Shown: positions 7,068 to 15,265, counted from the first letter of the stretch. The stretch: DNA of 24,922 bases from CAYJAD01 sp964369995 (GCA_964369995.1 CAYJHH010000026.1:1-24922); one strand, 5' to 3'. A program made the numbers and translations. Notes: a model not told the origin generated them from the letters alone.

Positions 7068-7579
7068 GCCTTATCCTTTTCTGTGGCGGCAAGGGTGACA
7101 GAAGGGGCGGCGGCTTCCGATTCGGCTTTAGCTACAGCGGCGGCCAAGGGGGAATCCGCAGGTATGGATACCGCGGGCTCTGGCGAACTTACCGGAGTTT
7201 CCGCATTGGCGGAACTGCTGGGCATAGGGTCTGTATGCGCCAAATAAGCCTCAGCCTCACTGGAAGCGGCTACAGTATCCACCACAGGAGATTCAGGGGA
7301 TTTAACACTAGAGGCACTTGCCTTTGCCGTACTGGCATCAGCTTCCTTAGAGTTTTTATCTTTGCCAAAAAGCTCTTCTTCCGCTTCTTTTTTGCGCTTT
7401 TCATGCTCTTCGTTAGCCACTTCCGCATTCATGGTGCGCTGAAATTCTGTGGACACACGGCGGAATTCACCCATAACCTTACCCACAGTTTTGGCTATGC
7501 CAGGCAAGGACTTTGGGCCAAGAACTACCAAGGCTACAATCAAAATCACTAAAAGTTCTGTGCTGCCGATTCCAAACAT
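7064..7579 (-). CDS. tatB: Sec-independent translocase protein TatB
   Basis: Partners TatC to form the twin-arginine signal-peptide receptor in the inner membrane. The first residues are MFGIGSTELLVILIVALVVL, followed by GPKSLP. Glu8 and the hinge Pro22 are the TatB-type positions; TatA usually lacks Glu8. A charged amphipathic helix follows (about 25-75, EFRRVSTEFQRTMN then a KRKKEAEEE run). The remaining ~100 residues are a low-complexity Ser/Ala/Glu/Pro tail, longer than in many TatB proteins. AGGGG lies about 6-7 nt before the ATG, and the start sits just after a very stable hairpin (7600-7640). No separate tatA is in the window, so it is encoded elsewhere or this protein serves both roles. 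Confidence 0.9.
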   Translation of the reverse strand: MFGIGSTELLVILIVALVVLGPKSLPGIAKTVGKVMGEFRRVSTEFQRTMNAEVANEEHEKRKKEAEEELFGKDKNSKEADASTAKASASSVKSPESPVVDTVAASSEAEAYLAHTDPMPSSSANAETPVSSPEPAVSIPADSPLAAAVAKAESEAAAPSVTLAATEKDKA

Positions 7580-7599
7580 ACAAGACCCCTACTATATAA

Positions 7600-7640
7600 A
7601 TGATGACGGATAGGGATTTTACCCCCTTATCCGTCATCAT
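7600..7640. repeat. 13-bp perfect stem-loop between guaA and tatB
   Basis: ATGATGACGGATA (7600-7612) pairs exactly with TATCCGTCATCAT (7628-7640), with additional G/C pairing in the loop. It is about 150 nt past the guaA stop and 20 nt before the tatB ATG, both on the minus strand. On that strand the stem is followed by TTATATAG, not a true U-run; on the plus strand a T6 run follows a few bases away. It may be an imperfect guaA terminator or a 5' leader structure of tatB. Confidence 0.6.
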
Positions 7641-7791
7641 ACAAGATTTTTTCTTCAACACTGAAAAAATGTATTCAAAAAGAGCCAAAGGCGAAGAAAG
7701 CGCTGTTTTTTACGGCAGGCGTGTATTAAATACATAACCAAAGCAAAAAACAAACTTGACGACGCAAATTACCCTTTATGCTGCCATTTTC

Positions 7792-9336
7792 TTATTCCCA
7801 TTCAATGGTGCTAGGTGGCTTGGAGGAAATGTCATATACCACACGGTTTACGCCCTTCACCTCATTGATAATGCGGCTGGACATACGCTCAAGCAATTCT
7901 GCAGGTAAGCGCGCCCAGTCTGCCGTCATGGCATCCACGCTATCCACAATACGCAAAGCAATAACATGCTCATAAGTACGTCCATCACCCATGACGCCTA
8001 CAGTCTTTAAGGGCAACAATACGGCAAAGCCCTGCCAAACCTTGCGGTACCAGCCGGATTCTTTAAGCTCTTCTTGTACAACCTTATCGGCTCTGCGTAA
8101 AATCTCAAGGCGTTCTTCGGTGATTTCACCCAAAATACGAATGGCAAGGCCAGGCCCTGGGAAGGGGTGACGCCATACAATGGAATCTGGCATGCCAAGC
8201 TCTGCGGCAACTTTGCGCACTTCATCTTTAAAGAGCTCGCGCAATGGCTCAATGAGCTTCATTTTCATGGTTTCTGGCAAACCGCCCACATTGTGATGGC
8301 TCTTAATGACGGCGCTAGGCCCCTTATGCGAGATGGATTCAATGACATCAGGATACAAAGTACCTTGCGCTAAATAGTCCACATGACCAAGGGCTTTGGC
8401 TTCTTCGTCAAAAACTTCAATGAAGGTATGCCCAATGATTTTGCGTTTTTTCTCAGGATCATCCACACCCTTAAGCTTATTAAGGAATAAATCTTGAGCC
8501 TGCACAAATTTTAAATTGAGGTCAAAATGCTCGCGCAAATAATTGACCACTTCTTCGCCTTCATTGAGGCGCAACACACCATTATCCACAAAGATACAGT
8601 GCAAACGATGACCAATGGCCTTGTGCAAGAGCACTGCCACCACGGTGGAATCAATGCCGCCGGAAAGGGCGCACACCACATGACTATCCGGTCCCACTTG
8701 TGCGGCCATTTCTTCCACACAGCGCGTCACAAAGGAAGACATGGACCAATCAGGCGTAATTTTGGCAATTTCAAAAATAAAGTTGCGAATGATTTTTTCG
8801 CCGTCCACGCTGTGATGCACTTCGGGGTGGAATTGCACAGCGTAGATTTTTTTAGCTTCGTCTGCCATGGCTGCCACTTCTAAGGTAGGGGTGCTGGCAA
8901 TGATGCTAAAGCCCGCAGGCACTGCCTTAACTTTATCCCCATGGCTCATCCAAATGCGGGATTTTTGCCCCTTATCCAAACCTGTCCATAAGGGAGAATC
9001 TGCCACAAAGGAAAGCTCCGCAGGGCCGTATTCACGAGTGACAGATTGCGCCAATTCTCCGCCCAAGTTTTGTGCCAAAAGCTGCATACCGTAACAAATA
9101 CCAAGCACAGGCACGCCAAGCTCTAAAAAGCCTTTGTCCAAGGTGGGGGCGTCGTCCTCTCCCACAGATGCAGGCCCACCGGATAAAATGACGGCATTGG
9201 GATTCATGGCTTTTACTGCTTCTGCAGTGACGTTGCAGGGGTGAATTTCTGAGTACACACCGGCCTCGCGTACACGGCGCGCAATGAGCTGAGTCACTTG
9301 AGAGCCATAATCAATAATAATTACTTTACTTGGCAT
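7792..9336 (-). CDS. guaA: GMP synthase (glutamine-hydrolysing)
   Basis: Converts XMP to GMP using ATP and glutamine-derived ammonia, the last step of guanine nucleotide synthesis. The 514 residues are full length. The N-terminal class I glutaminase shows SGGPASV, the nucleophile C81 in GICYGMQ, and H170/E172 in VQFHPEVHHS. The ATP pyrophosphatase domain has the P-loop SGGIDST (225-231). The C-terminus ends in the family's YDISSKPPSTIEWE. The ATG at 9336 is chosen because AAGGA precedes it by 7 nt and MPSKVIIIDYGSQ is the family N-terminus; an in-frame GTG/TTG-type extension to 9384 adds unconserved residues. It follows guaB after a 211-nt structured spacer. Confidence 0.96.
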   Translation of the reverse strand: MPSKVIIIDYGSQVTQLIARRVREAGVYSEIHPCNVTAEAVKAMNPNAVILSGGPASVGEDDAPTLDKGFLELGVPVLGICYGMQLLAQNLGGELAQSVTREYGPAELSFVADSPLWTGLDKGQKSRIWMSHGDKVKAVPAGFSIIASTPTLEVAAMADEAKKIYAVQFHPEVHHSVDGEKIIRNFIFEIAKITPDWSMSSFVTRCVEEMAAQVGPDSHVVCALSGGIDSTVVAVLLHKAIGHRLHCIFVDNGVLRLNEGEEVVNYLREHFDLNLKFVQAQDLFLNKLKGVDDPEKKRKIIGHTFIEVFDEEAKALGHVDYLAQGTLYPDVIESISHKGPSAVIKSHHNVGGLPETMKMKLIEPLRELFKDEVRKVAAELGMPDSIVWRHPFPGPGLAIRILGEITEERLEILRRADKVVQEELKESGWYRKVWQGFAVLLPLKTVGVMGDGRTYEHVIALRIVDSVDAMTADWARLPAELLERMSSRIINEVKGVNRVVYDISSKPPSTIEWE

Positions 9337-9547
9337 AATTTTTTCCTTGCTATGGATACTTTTTTGTGGGGAAGGAGACCCCATCCTCTCCTAAAACGCA
9401 CTTTTCAAGAAAAGCCTGGCATTTTAGAAAAACAAAGGGGTACAATAAGTACAATGGGATATATGCCACCATTGAGCATATATCCCTCTTTAATTTTCTA
9501 CTTTATATGCTGACAAAGCACATGACGCTTTTTCACAGCATACCCTC
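9337..9547. other. guaB-guaA spacer with stable hairpin
   Basis: No gene is seen. GGGATATATGC (9456-9466) and GCATATATCCC (9476-9486) form a perfect 11-bp stem with a 9-nt loop and no U-run on either side. Closer to guaA, on the minus strand, GGAGA can pair with a downstream TCTCC, or GGGG with CCCC; these two short helices overlap around 9367-9390 and exclude each other. The arrangement is compatible with an attenuator or an mRNA processing/stability element between the two genes, but no known riboswitch core was recognised. Confidence 0.45.
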
Positions 9548-10999
9548 TTAGTTATCTATACGATAGTTGGGGGCTTCCTTGGTGATGATAACGTCATGCA
9601 CATGGCTTTCGCGCAGGCCTGAAGCGGAAATTTCGCAATATTGGGTTTTATCGCGCAATTCTTTAAGGTCTTTGGCGCCCACATAACCCATGCCGGAACG
9701 TAAGCCACCCATGAGCTGGTAAATGGAATCCATAACGCCGCCGCGATAAGGCACACGCCCCACAATGCCCTCAGGCACCAATTTTTTGGAAGCCTCTTGG
9801 AAATAACGGTCAGAAGAGCCTTCTTTCATGGCGTCAATGGAACCCATACCACGATAGATTTTGTAGGTACGTCCTTGGTACAAAATGGTTTCGCCGGGGC
9901 TTTCTTCGGTACCGGCAAACAGACCGCCAATCATAATGGTGTCAGCGCCCATGGCCAAAGCTTTTACAATATCACCGGAGAATTTAATGCCGCCGTCAGC
10001 AATGCAGCAACGGTCAAATTCTTTGGCGGCGCGTGCAGCTTCTTGTACGGCGGTCACTTGAGGCACGCCTACGCCGGCCACAATACGCGTGGTGCAAATG
10101 GAACCTGGTCCAATGCCCACTTTTACCGTATCGGCGCCGGCTTCAAAAATGGCTTTGGCACCTTCATAGGTACCCACATTACCGGCCACCAATTGACAAT
10201 GGGGGAAAGCGGCTTTGATATCGCGAATGGATTTTAGCACATTGGCAGAATGTCCATGGGCAGAGTCAAGTACAAGCACGTCGGCACCGGCATCAAGCAA
10301 GGCTTCAGCGCGCTCTAAATTACCCACACCAATGGCAGCACCCACGCGCAAACGTCCTTTGTCATCCTTACAAGATGTGGGGTATTTTTGCACCTTATCA
10401 ATGTCTTTCATGGTGATAAGGCCGCGCAAACCGCCTTCGGAATCCACCACAAGCAATTTTTCGATGCGATGCTCATGCAGGTGATTGCGGGCTTCATCAA
10501 GAGAAGTACCCATGGGCACCGTCACAAGATTTTTAGAAGTCATATAATCGCGCACTAAAATGCTGGAACCATCTTCAATGAAACGCACGTCGCGGTTGGT
10601 CAAAATGCCCACAAGCTTATTGCCATCCACCACGGGTAAGCCGGACACGCGATATTCAGCCATAAGACCCAAAGCATGCTTAACGGTATCGGTGGAGGTA
10701 ACGGTGATGGGATCTAAAATCATGCCGCTTTCAGACTTTTTCACTTTTTCAATTTGCAAACGCTGACGCTCAATGGTCATGTTTTTGTGTACAATACCAA
10801 TGCCGCCCATACGCGCCATGGAAATGGCCATGGCGGATTCGGTCACCGTGTCCATGGCGGCAGAAAGCATAGGAATGCGTAAGGGGATGGATTTGGTGAG
10901 CTGAGAGGTAATGTCTACTAAGTCAGGGGTGACTTCAGAAAATCCGGGAAGTAATAAAATGTCGTCAAAGGTAAGGGCTTTGCCAAAATTTGTGGGCAT
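9548..10999 (-). CDS. guaB: IMP dehydrogenase
   Basis: Oxidises IMP to XMP with NAD, the committed step toward GMP. The 483-residue protein has the TIM-barrel catalytic domain interrupted by two CBS domains (about 96-148 and 152-205). The catalytic loop GIGPGSICTTR carries C302; GVGVPQ follows, and the GSSDRYFQ and EGIVGRVPYRG flap region is intact. The reading frame is open back to 11221, but the added 74 codons are unconserved, and AGGA 5 nt before the ATG at 10999 plus the family N-terminus (FGKALTFDDILLLP) fix the start there. A TTGACA/TATACT promoter candidate lies 57 nt upstream. guaA is the next gene. Confidence 0.96.
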   Translation of the reverse strand: MPTNFGKALTFDDILLLPGFSEVTPDLVDITSQLTKSIPLRIPMLSAAMDTVTESAMAISMARMGGIGIVHKNMTIERQRLQIEKVKKSESGMILDPITVTSTDTVKHALGLMAEYRVSGLPVVDGNKLVGILTNRDVRFIEDGSSILVRDYMTSKNLVTVPMGTSLDEARNHLHEHRIEKLLVVDSEGGLRGLITMKDIDKVQKYPTSCKDDKGRLRVGAAIGVGNLERAEALLDAGADVLVLDSAHGHSANVLKSIRDIKAAFPHCQLVAGNVGTYEGAKAIFEAGADTVKVGIGPGSICTTRIVAGVGVPQVTAVQEAARAAKEFDRCCIADGGIKFSGDIVKALAMGADTIMIGGLFAGTEESPGETILYQGRTYKIYRGMGSIDAMKEGSSDRYFQEASKKLVPEGIVGRVPYRGGVMDSIYQLMGGLRSGMGYVGAKDLKELRDKTQYCEISASGLRESHVHDVIITKEAPNYRIDN

Positions 11000-11033
11000 G
11001 GTATCCTCGTGAACTGTATAAACGGTTGTGATT

Positions 11034-11082
11034 ACTATACAAAACAAAGCGTGAAAGTATAGAAAAAAGTTTGAAATGTCAA
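11034..11082 (-). promoter_or_regulatory. Candidate guaB promoter with adjacent inverted repeat
   Basis: On the minus strand, TTGACA (11082-11077) and TATACT (11061-11056) are near-consensus sigma70 elements separated by 15 nt, slightly short of 17. The -10 is part of a CTATAC/GTATAG inverted repeat whose other arm lies about 16 nt further downstream (near 11035-11040). The second arm would lie around the start of transcription, a common operator position. About 57 nt separate the -10 from the guaB ATG. Confidence 0.55.
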
Positions 11083-11250
11083 TGTTTTTTTTGTGAAGCT
11101 TGACACTTAGTATAAAATAAGCCCTTTGATGCCTTTGGCAAGAGCCTAACATAGCACAAAAAGCCTTTGCCATTACTGAGCATAGAAAATCTGCCAGCAA
11201 CAGTTCATTCCTCTTTTCCATATAATAAGCTATTCACTTTTGTTAGGAGC

Positions 11251-11322
11251 ATGATGAAAGCGCCTTTCGCAACCCCTCCCACATACAAAAAATCATTTTC
11301 AATCCATGATATTTTTCCATGA
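11251..11322 (+). CDS. Possible 23-residue leader peptide upstream of ffh
   Basis: A tandem ATG-ATG (11251, 11254) follows TAGGAG (11244-11249). The spacer to the second ATG is 4 nt. The frame (MMKAPFATPPTYKKS and so on) stops at TGA 11320-11322. A perfect TATAAT lies at 11221-11226, so a transcript starting near 11233 would carry the site close to its 5' end. No -35 is evident and no homologue is recognised. It could be a chance frame; the supporting signals are the ribosome-binding site and the -10 box. Confidence 0.25.
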   Translation: MMKAPFATPPTYKKSFSIHDIFP

Positions 11323-11371
11323 AACCTAGGCAAAAGAACTGCCATAAGTACCTCCGCACCTTAATTTTATC

Positions 11372-11400
11372 TTGACATCACCGCCATTTTTTACTATCTG
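11372..11400 (+). promoter_or_regulatory. Candidate ffh promoter
   Basis: A perfect TTGACA (11372-11377) is followed at 17 nt by TATCTG (11395-11400), which has half of the -10 consensus. The start of transcription would fall about 30 nt before the ffh ATG. A second possible -10, CATACT at 11411-11416, lacks a matching -35. Confidence 0.5.
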
Positions 11401-11439
11401 ACCACTTTTGCATACTAGACTATAAGCATTGAGGTTGGC

Positions 11440-12987
11440 ATGTTCGAGAGCCTTTCAGACAGACTTTCTACAGTATTCCGCAACATTGGCGGGCGCGGGC
11501 AACTTACGGAAGAAAACATCCAAGAGGGCTTACGTGAAGTCCGCTTAGCTTTATTGGAAGCTGATGTAAATTTCAAAGTTGTAAAAAACTTTGTGGATAC
11601 CGTGCGCGAAAAATGCCTCGGACAAGAAGTCACCAAGGGCGTAAGCCCTGCACAACAAGTCATTAAGATTGTGCATGATGAACTTGTGACTTTACTTGGC
11701 GGTGAAACCACTGGCCTTGAGCTGCGCGGTCAGCAGCCGGCTGTCATCATGATGGTGGGTTTGCAAGGCTCCGGTAAAACGACCTCTTCGGGTAAGATTG
11801 CATCTTTATTGCGCAAGCAAAAAATGCGTCCGCACTTGGTACCTGCCGACGTGTATCGCCCCGCGGCCATTGACCAATTGCAAACCTTGGCCAAGCAACT
11901 TAATATGCCTTGCTTTGATTCCACCGTGGACATGAACCCCGTGGACATTGCCAAAAAGGCTGTGGCTGAAGCTAAAGAAGCTCAGTCCACCGTGGTACTC
12001 ATCGACACCGCAGGCCGTTTGCACGTGGATGAGCACCTTATGCAAGAATTGGTAGCCATTAAAGAGGCTGTTAATCCGCAAGAAATTTTATTCGTAGCCG
12101 ATGCCATGACAGGCCAAGACGCCGTCACTGTGGCAGAAGTTTTTAACGAAAAGCTTGGCATTACCGGTGTGATACTCACCAAGATGGACGGCGATGCCCG
12201 CGGCGGTGCGGCGCTTTCCATTAAATCTGTCACCGGAGCATCGGTGAAGTTTGTGGGTCTTGGGGAAAAACTTTCGGAAATGGAAGTCTTTCACCCTGAT
12301 CGCGTGGCTGGACGTATTCTTGGCATGGGCGATGTGCTTTCCCTTGTGGAAAAAGCCCAAGAAACCATGGACGCTGATGAAGCCGAAGCCATGGCCAAGA
12401 AAATGCAAAAGGCCAAGTTTGACCTAGAAGATTTTCGCACTCAAATGCGCAGTATCAAAAAAATGGGTTCGCTGGATTCCATTTTAAAGATGATTCCCGG
12501 CCTTGGGGGCTTGCGTGAAAAGCTGGCTGAAGCAGGCGGCGCCGCTCCGGAAAAGGAATTGGCACGTACCGAAGCCATCATTAACTCCATGACCATGGAA
12601 GAGCGTCGCAACCCTGACATGATTACAGGTTCGCGTCGCGCACGTATTGCCAAAGGTTCTGGGGTAACGGTGCAGCAGGTGAACCAAATGCTCAAACAAT
12701 TTGAGCAAATGCGCCAAATGATGAAAGGCGTGCTTGGCGGTAAAGGCGGCATGCCTAAAATGCCCAAAATGCCTGGTTTGCCTAAGGGTATGCATTTACC
12801 CAAAGGTCTTGGGGGTGGCATGCCGGATATGAGCAAAATGCCTGACATGAGCGCCATGGGCGGCTTACCCGGTATGGGCGGCGGATTTCCTGGCATGGGC
12901 GGCATGGGCGGAGCCACAAAAAGCGCCACAAAAAAAGTAAAAAAACGCGATCCTAAAGTAAAACGCGTTAAGAAAAAGAAAAAATAG
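11440..12987 (+). CDS. ffh: Signal recognition particle protein (Ffh/SRP54)
   Basis: GTPase that binds signal peptides on ribosomes with 4.5S RNA and docks with FtsY for co-translational membrane insertion. The 515 residues contain the N domain (1-90), the G domain with GLQGSGKTT (107-115), DTAGR (189-193) and TKMDGDARGG (247-256), and the methionine-rich M domain (about 320-430). The last ~85 residues are a low-complexity Gly/Met/Pro/Lys tail (repeats such as GLPGMGGGFPGMGG) ending in a dense lysine cluster, which makes it longer than the usual ~450. GAGG precedes the ATG by 5 nt. rpsP follows after 134 nt. Confidence 0.96.
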   Translation: MFESLSDRLSTVFRNIGGRGQLTEENIQEGLREVRLALLEADVNFKVVKNFVDTVREKCLGQEVTKGVSPAQQVIKIVHDELVTLLGGETTGLELRGQQPAVIMMVGLQGSGKTTSSGKIASLLRKQKMRPHLVPADVYRPAAIDQLQTLAKQLNMPCFDSTVDMNPVDIAKKAVAEAKEAQSTVVLIDTAGRLHVDEHLMQELVAIKEAVNPQEILFVADAMTGQDAVTVAEVFNEKLGITGVILTKMDGDARGGAALSIKSVTGASVKFVGLGEKLSEMEVFHPDRVAGRILGMGDVLSLVEKAQETMDADEAEAMAKKMQKAKFDLEDFRTQMRSIKKMGSLDSILKMIPGLGGLREKLAEAGGAAPEKELARTEAIINSMTMEERRNPDMITGSRRARIAKGSGVTVQQVNQMLKQFEQMRQMMKGVLGGKGGMPKMPKMPGLPKGMHLPKGLGGGMPDMSKMPDMSAMGGLPGMGGGFPGMGGMGGATKSATKKVKKRDPKVKRVKKKKK

Positions 12988-13060
12988 CGAATTTTGCCAT
13001 AATGGCATTTACAACAGCATAAAGTTGCTTTAGCAACATGCATATATTTTGGTGAATAAA

Positions 13061-13083
13061 ATCTTGCCCTTTTTGCGCAAGAT
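13061..13083. repeat. Stem-loop in the rpsP leader
   Basis: ATCTTGC (13061-13067) pairs with GCAAGAT (13077-13083) around a 9-nt loop, 38 nt before the rpsP ATG. A smaller GTTGC-TTTA-GCAAC hairpin lies upstream near 13024-13037. Neither has a U-run, so they look like leader or processing structures rather than ffh terminators. Confidence 0.4.
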
Positions 13084-13121
13084 AGATATCATGAAAAAAA
13101 ACCTAATTGGGAGAAATTTTA

Positions 13122-13361
13122 ATGGCTGTGAAAATTAGACTCACACGTATGGGCAGCAAGAAAAAACCTTTCTATCGCGTTGTTGCAGCAAATTCTGAAA
13201 CCCGTCGTGATGGCCGCGCTTTAGAATACCTTGGTTACTATAACCCCATGACTGATCCTGCCGAAGTAAAACTTGACGCAGAAAATATCAAAAAGTGGAT
13301 CGCCCTTGGCGCTGAGCCCACTGATACTGTTCGTTCGCTCATCAAAAAGCACATGGGCTAA
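13122..13361 (+). CDS. rpsP: 30S ribosomal protein S16
   Basis: Small-subunit ribosomal protein needed for 30S assembly. The 79 residues match the family from AVKIRLTRMGSKKKPFYRVV through RRDGRALEYLGYYNP to the C-terminus. The ATG at 13122 is chosen over an upstream TTG (13107) because MAVKIRL is the family start and GGGAGA lies about 7 nt before it. It is the first gene of the rpsP-khpA-rimM block usual in many bacteria, with khpA following after 42 nt. Confidence 0.97.
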   Translation: MAVKIRLTRMGSKKKPFYRVVAANSETRRDGRALEYLGYYNPMTDPAEVKLDAENIKKWIALGAEPTDTVRSLIKKHMG

Positions 13362-13403
13362 TGACAGTCGGCCTCCCTGCTTTTGACTTCTAGGAGGTGC
13401 ATT

Positions 13404-13634
13404 ATGAAGGATCTTATTGAGTACATTGCAAAAGCATTAGTAGATACGCCAGAAAGCGTACAGGTAAGAGAAGTTGAAGGGGAACAAACCTCTGTTCTCG
13501 AGTTAAAAGTGGCTAAAGAAGATATTGGTAAGGTTATTGGCAAACAAGGCAGAACTGCCCGTGCCATGCGTACCATTCTTGGTGCAGCCGCTACTAAGGC
13601 AAAAAAGCGTACCGTTTTAGAAATTCTAGAATAG
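13404..13634 (+). CDS. khpA: KH-domain RNA-binding protein KhpA
   Basis: A 76-residue single-KH-domain protein (YlqC/KhpA family), the standard companion between rpsP and rimM. The nucleic-acid-binding loop IGKQGRTA (GxxG type) lies around residues 44-51 and the rest is the compact KH fold. In other bacteria KhpA binds RNA together with KhpB and affects cell envelope growth; that role here is inference. The ATG at 13404 follows a very strong AGGAGGTG Shine-Dalgarno; an in-frame upstream start at 13383 lacks one. Confidence 0.93.
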   Translation: MKDLIEYIAKALVDTPESVQVREVEGEQTSVLELKVAKEDIGKVIGKQGRTARAMRTILGAAATKAKKRTVLEILE

Positions 13635-13670
13635 CAAAACAAGTAGAAGTCGAGGTTTGTGGCGAGGATT

Positions 13671-14330
13671 ATGGCTACAAAGCATATTCATATGGGGACT
13701 ATTACCCGCCCCCATGGCATTAAAGGGGAGCTCTGCGTCGATTGGTATGCAGACTCCCCAGATGCTTTGCGCGCAACTTTTTACCTACAAGCCCCCAATG
13801 CAGCGCAGGGAGATTTTTCTGAATCCTCCTTACGTGCTGTGACCAATGCCAAAGTGCGCATGCACAAAGGGCGCCCTCTACTCACCCTTGCTCATATTCA
13901 AGACCGCAATGCAGCGGAAACCTTGCGTGGTGTGCGTATTTATGTGCACCGTGATGATTTGCCGCAAATTTCTGAAGATGAAGCCTATATTCACGACTTG
14001 CTTGGGCTTACCATCATAGATAGTGCTACCAATAATGAGCTTGGCATTTTGGAAGGAGTGGAATTTCCCACAGAAAATCAAATGCTTTGGCGCATTATGG
14101 CACCCACAGGTCAAGAAATTCTTTTACCTGCTGTGGAAGAATTTATCGATGAGTTTGAAGAGGAAGAAGGCAAAGTCTATGTAAGCCCCCCTGAAGGTTT
14201 GGTGGAACTGTATCTCACTGAAGATGCCCCCAGTAAGCCTAAAAAAACACCTCGTGCACAGCAAACACATAGGCAACAAAGACCGCAAAAAAAGGCGGCC
14301 ACATCTGAGAGCAACAACGGGGGCTCATAA
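13671..14330 (+). CDS. rimM: Ribosome maturation factor RimM
   Basis: Binds ribosomal protein S19 and assists 30S 3'-domain maturation. The N-terminal domain begins GTITRPHGIKGELCVDW, the family hallmark; the PRC-barrel domain follows (about 95-175, with FPTENQMLWRI and LLPAVEEFIDE). The final ~35 residues are a Lys/Gln/Arg-rich tail that the family does not usually have. The start is ambiguous: ATG 13671 and GTG 13659 each have a GAGG 3 nt upstream, and ATG is preferred. The stop overlaps the next start (TAATG), coupling it to mutM. trmD, the usual neighbour, is absent. Confidence 0.92.
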   Translation: MATKHIHMGTITRPHGIKGELCVDWYADSPDALRATFYLQAPNAAQGDFSESSLRAVTNAKVRMHKGRPLLTLAHIQDRNAAETLRGVRIYVHRDDLPQISEDEAYIHDLLGLTIIDSATNNELGILEGVEFPTENQMLWRIMAPTGQEILLPAVEEFIDEFEEEEGKVYVSPPEGLVELYLTEDAPSKPKKTPRAQQTHRQQRPQKKAATSESNNGGS

Positions 14331-15196
14331 TGCCCGAATTACCCGAAGTTGAAACCATTGCGCGCACGCTTGAGCCGCTTATAAAAGACGCCACCATCAC
14401 CGGCGTGCACCTCCATCTTCCTTCCACCCAAGACCACACAGGTTCCGGTTCTCTTGATTTACATCTCTTACAAGGCCGGCGTATTAGCCATGTATCACGG
14501 CGTGGCAAATTAGCTCTCATAGGGCTTAGCCCCCTATCGCACACACCCAGTCCCCATGAGGCCCATATGCTGGCCGTACACCTTAAGATGACCGGTCGCC
14601 TTTTTGTCTATGATGCACACTACCCTCAGCAAAAACACACCCGCTTGAGCCTTGATTTACATTATGACGGCAGTAAGGCATGTGCTAAACAACTTTTTTT
14701 TGATGACGCCCGCACCTTTGGCTATGTGCGTTTAGTCAGCCCCGCCACACTGCCTTCTTGGCCCTTTTGGCAAAAATTAGGCCTAGAGCCTTTGGAACAT
14801 ACAGCCGAGCAACTTGCCCACTGTTATGTGGGAAAAAAGGCCGGTATTAAAGGTTTATTGCTGAAACAAGAATTGGTGGTGGGCATTGGCAATATTTACG
14901 CCGATGAGGCTCTTTTTCAATCAAGCATACATCCTGAGCGCAAGGCACATACTTTATCTTTTGAGCAATTAAACCAACTTATGCACGCGGTGCAAGCGGT
15001 ATTGCGCCTTTCCATAGAGCAGTGCGGCTCCTCCATTCGGGATTATCGCGATGCCCATGGGGATGCAGGCTCGTTTCAAAACACATTCATGGTGTATGGC
15101 AGAAGTGGTCAAGCATGCAAAGCCTGCGCATGCGCCCTTATAACCAAGCGCATTGCAGGCCGCACCACGGTTTACTGTGAACACTGTCAAAAATAA
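14330..15196 (+). CDS. mutM: Formamidopyrimidine-DNA glycosylase
   Basis: Base-excision repair enzyme that removes oxidised purines such as 8-oxoguanine and cuts at the abasic site. The 288 residues begin PELPEVETIAR with the catalytic N-terminal proline (P2 after Met removal) and E3. RRGKLALIGL contains the conserved lysine, HLKMTGRL follows, and GIGNIYADEALF is the helix-two-turn-helix. The C-terminal zinc finger is C-x2-C-x16-C-x2-C, ending YCEHCQK. Its ATG overlaps the rimM stop by one base, so the two are co-translated. It is somewhat longer than the usual ~270 because of an insert near residues 60-85. Confidence 0.94.
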   Translation: MPELPEVETIARTLEPLIKDATITGVHLHLPSTQDHTGSGSLDLHLLQGRRISHVSRRGKLALIGLSPLSHTPSPHEAHMLAVHLKMTGRLFVYDAHYPQQKHTRLSLDLHYDGSKACAKQLFFDDARTFGYVRLVSPATLPSWPFWQKLGLEPLEHTAEQLAHCYVGKKAGIKGLLLKQELVVGIGNIYADEALFQSSIHPERKAHTLSFEQLNQLMHAVQAVLRLSIEQCGSSIRDYRDAHGDAGSFQNTFMVYGRSGQACKACACALITKRIAGRTTVYCEHCQK

Positions 15197-15265
15197 ACGC
15201 AGCTTAAACCTTGGCACATAAGCCAAAAGACGTATCCACCACATTGCAACCTAACGGGAGGCATC

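Larger units (their letters stand above)
11000..11439. other. Divergent guaB/ffh intergenic region
   Basis: 440 nt separate the guaB and ffh starts. The guaB side has the promoter candidate at 11034-11082. The ffh side has TTGACA at 11372. In between is a plus-strand TATAAT (11221-11226) followed by a possible 23-codon leader frame at 11251-11322, listed separately. I checked for a 4.5S/SRP RNA next to ffh and did not see its conserved apical-loop sequence. Confidence 0.5.

Noticed and set aside
9337..9547. Purine riboswitch before guaA
   Set aside because: The hairpins do not show the three-way-junction core or conserved loop sequences; only generic structure is supported.
11000..11221. A 74-codon N-terminal extension of guaB
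   Set aside because: The extra residues are not like any IMP dehydrogenase, overlap the likely promoter, and the family start at 10999 has a good ribosome-binding site.
11000..11439. 4.5S (SRP) RNA next to ffh
   Set aside because: The conserved apical-loop sequence of SRP RNA was not found on either strand in this spacer.
12441..13043. A 200-codon open frame on the minus strand across the ffh 3' end
   Set aside because: It is antisense to the repetitive Gly/Met/Pro tail of ffh, has no domain or ribosome-binding site, and is a composition artefact.
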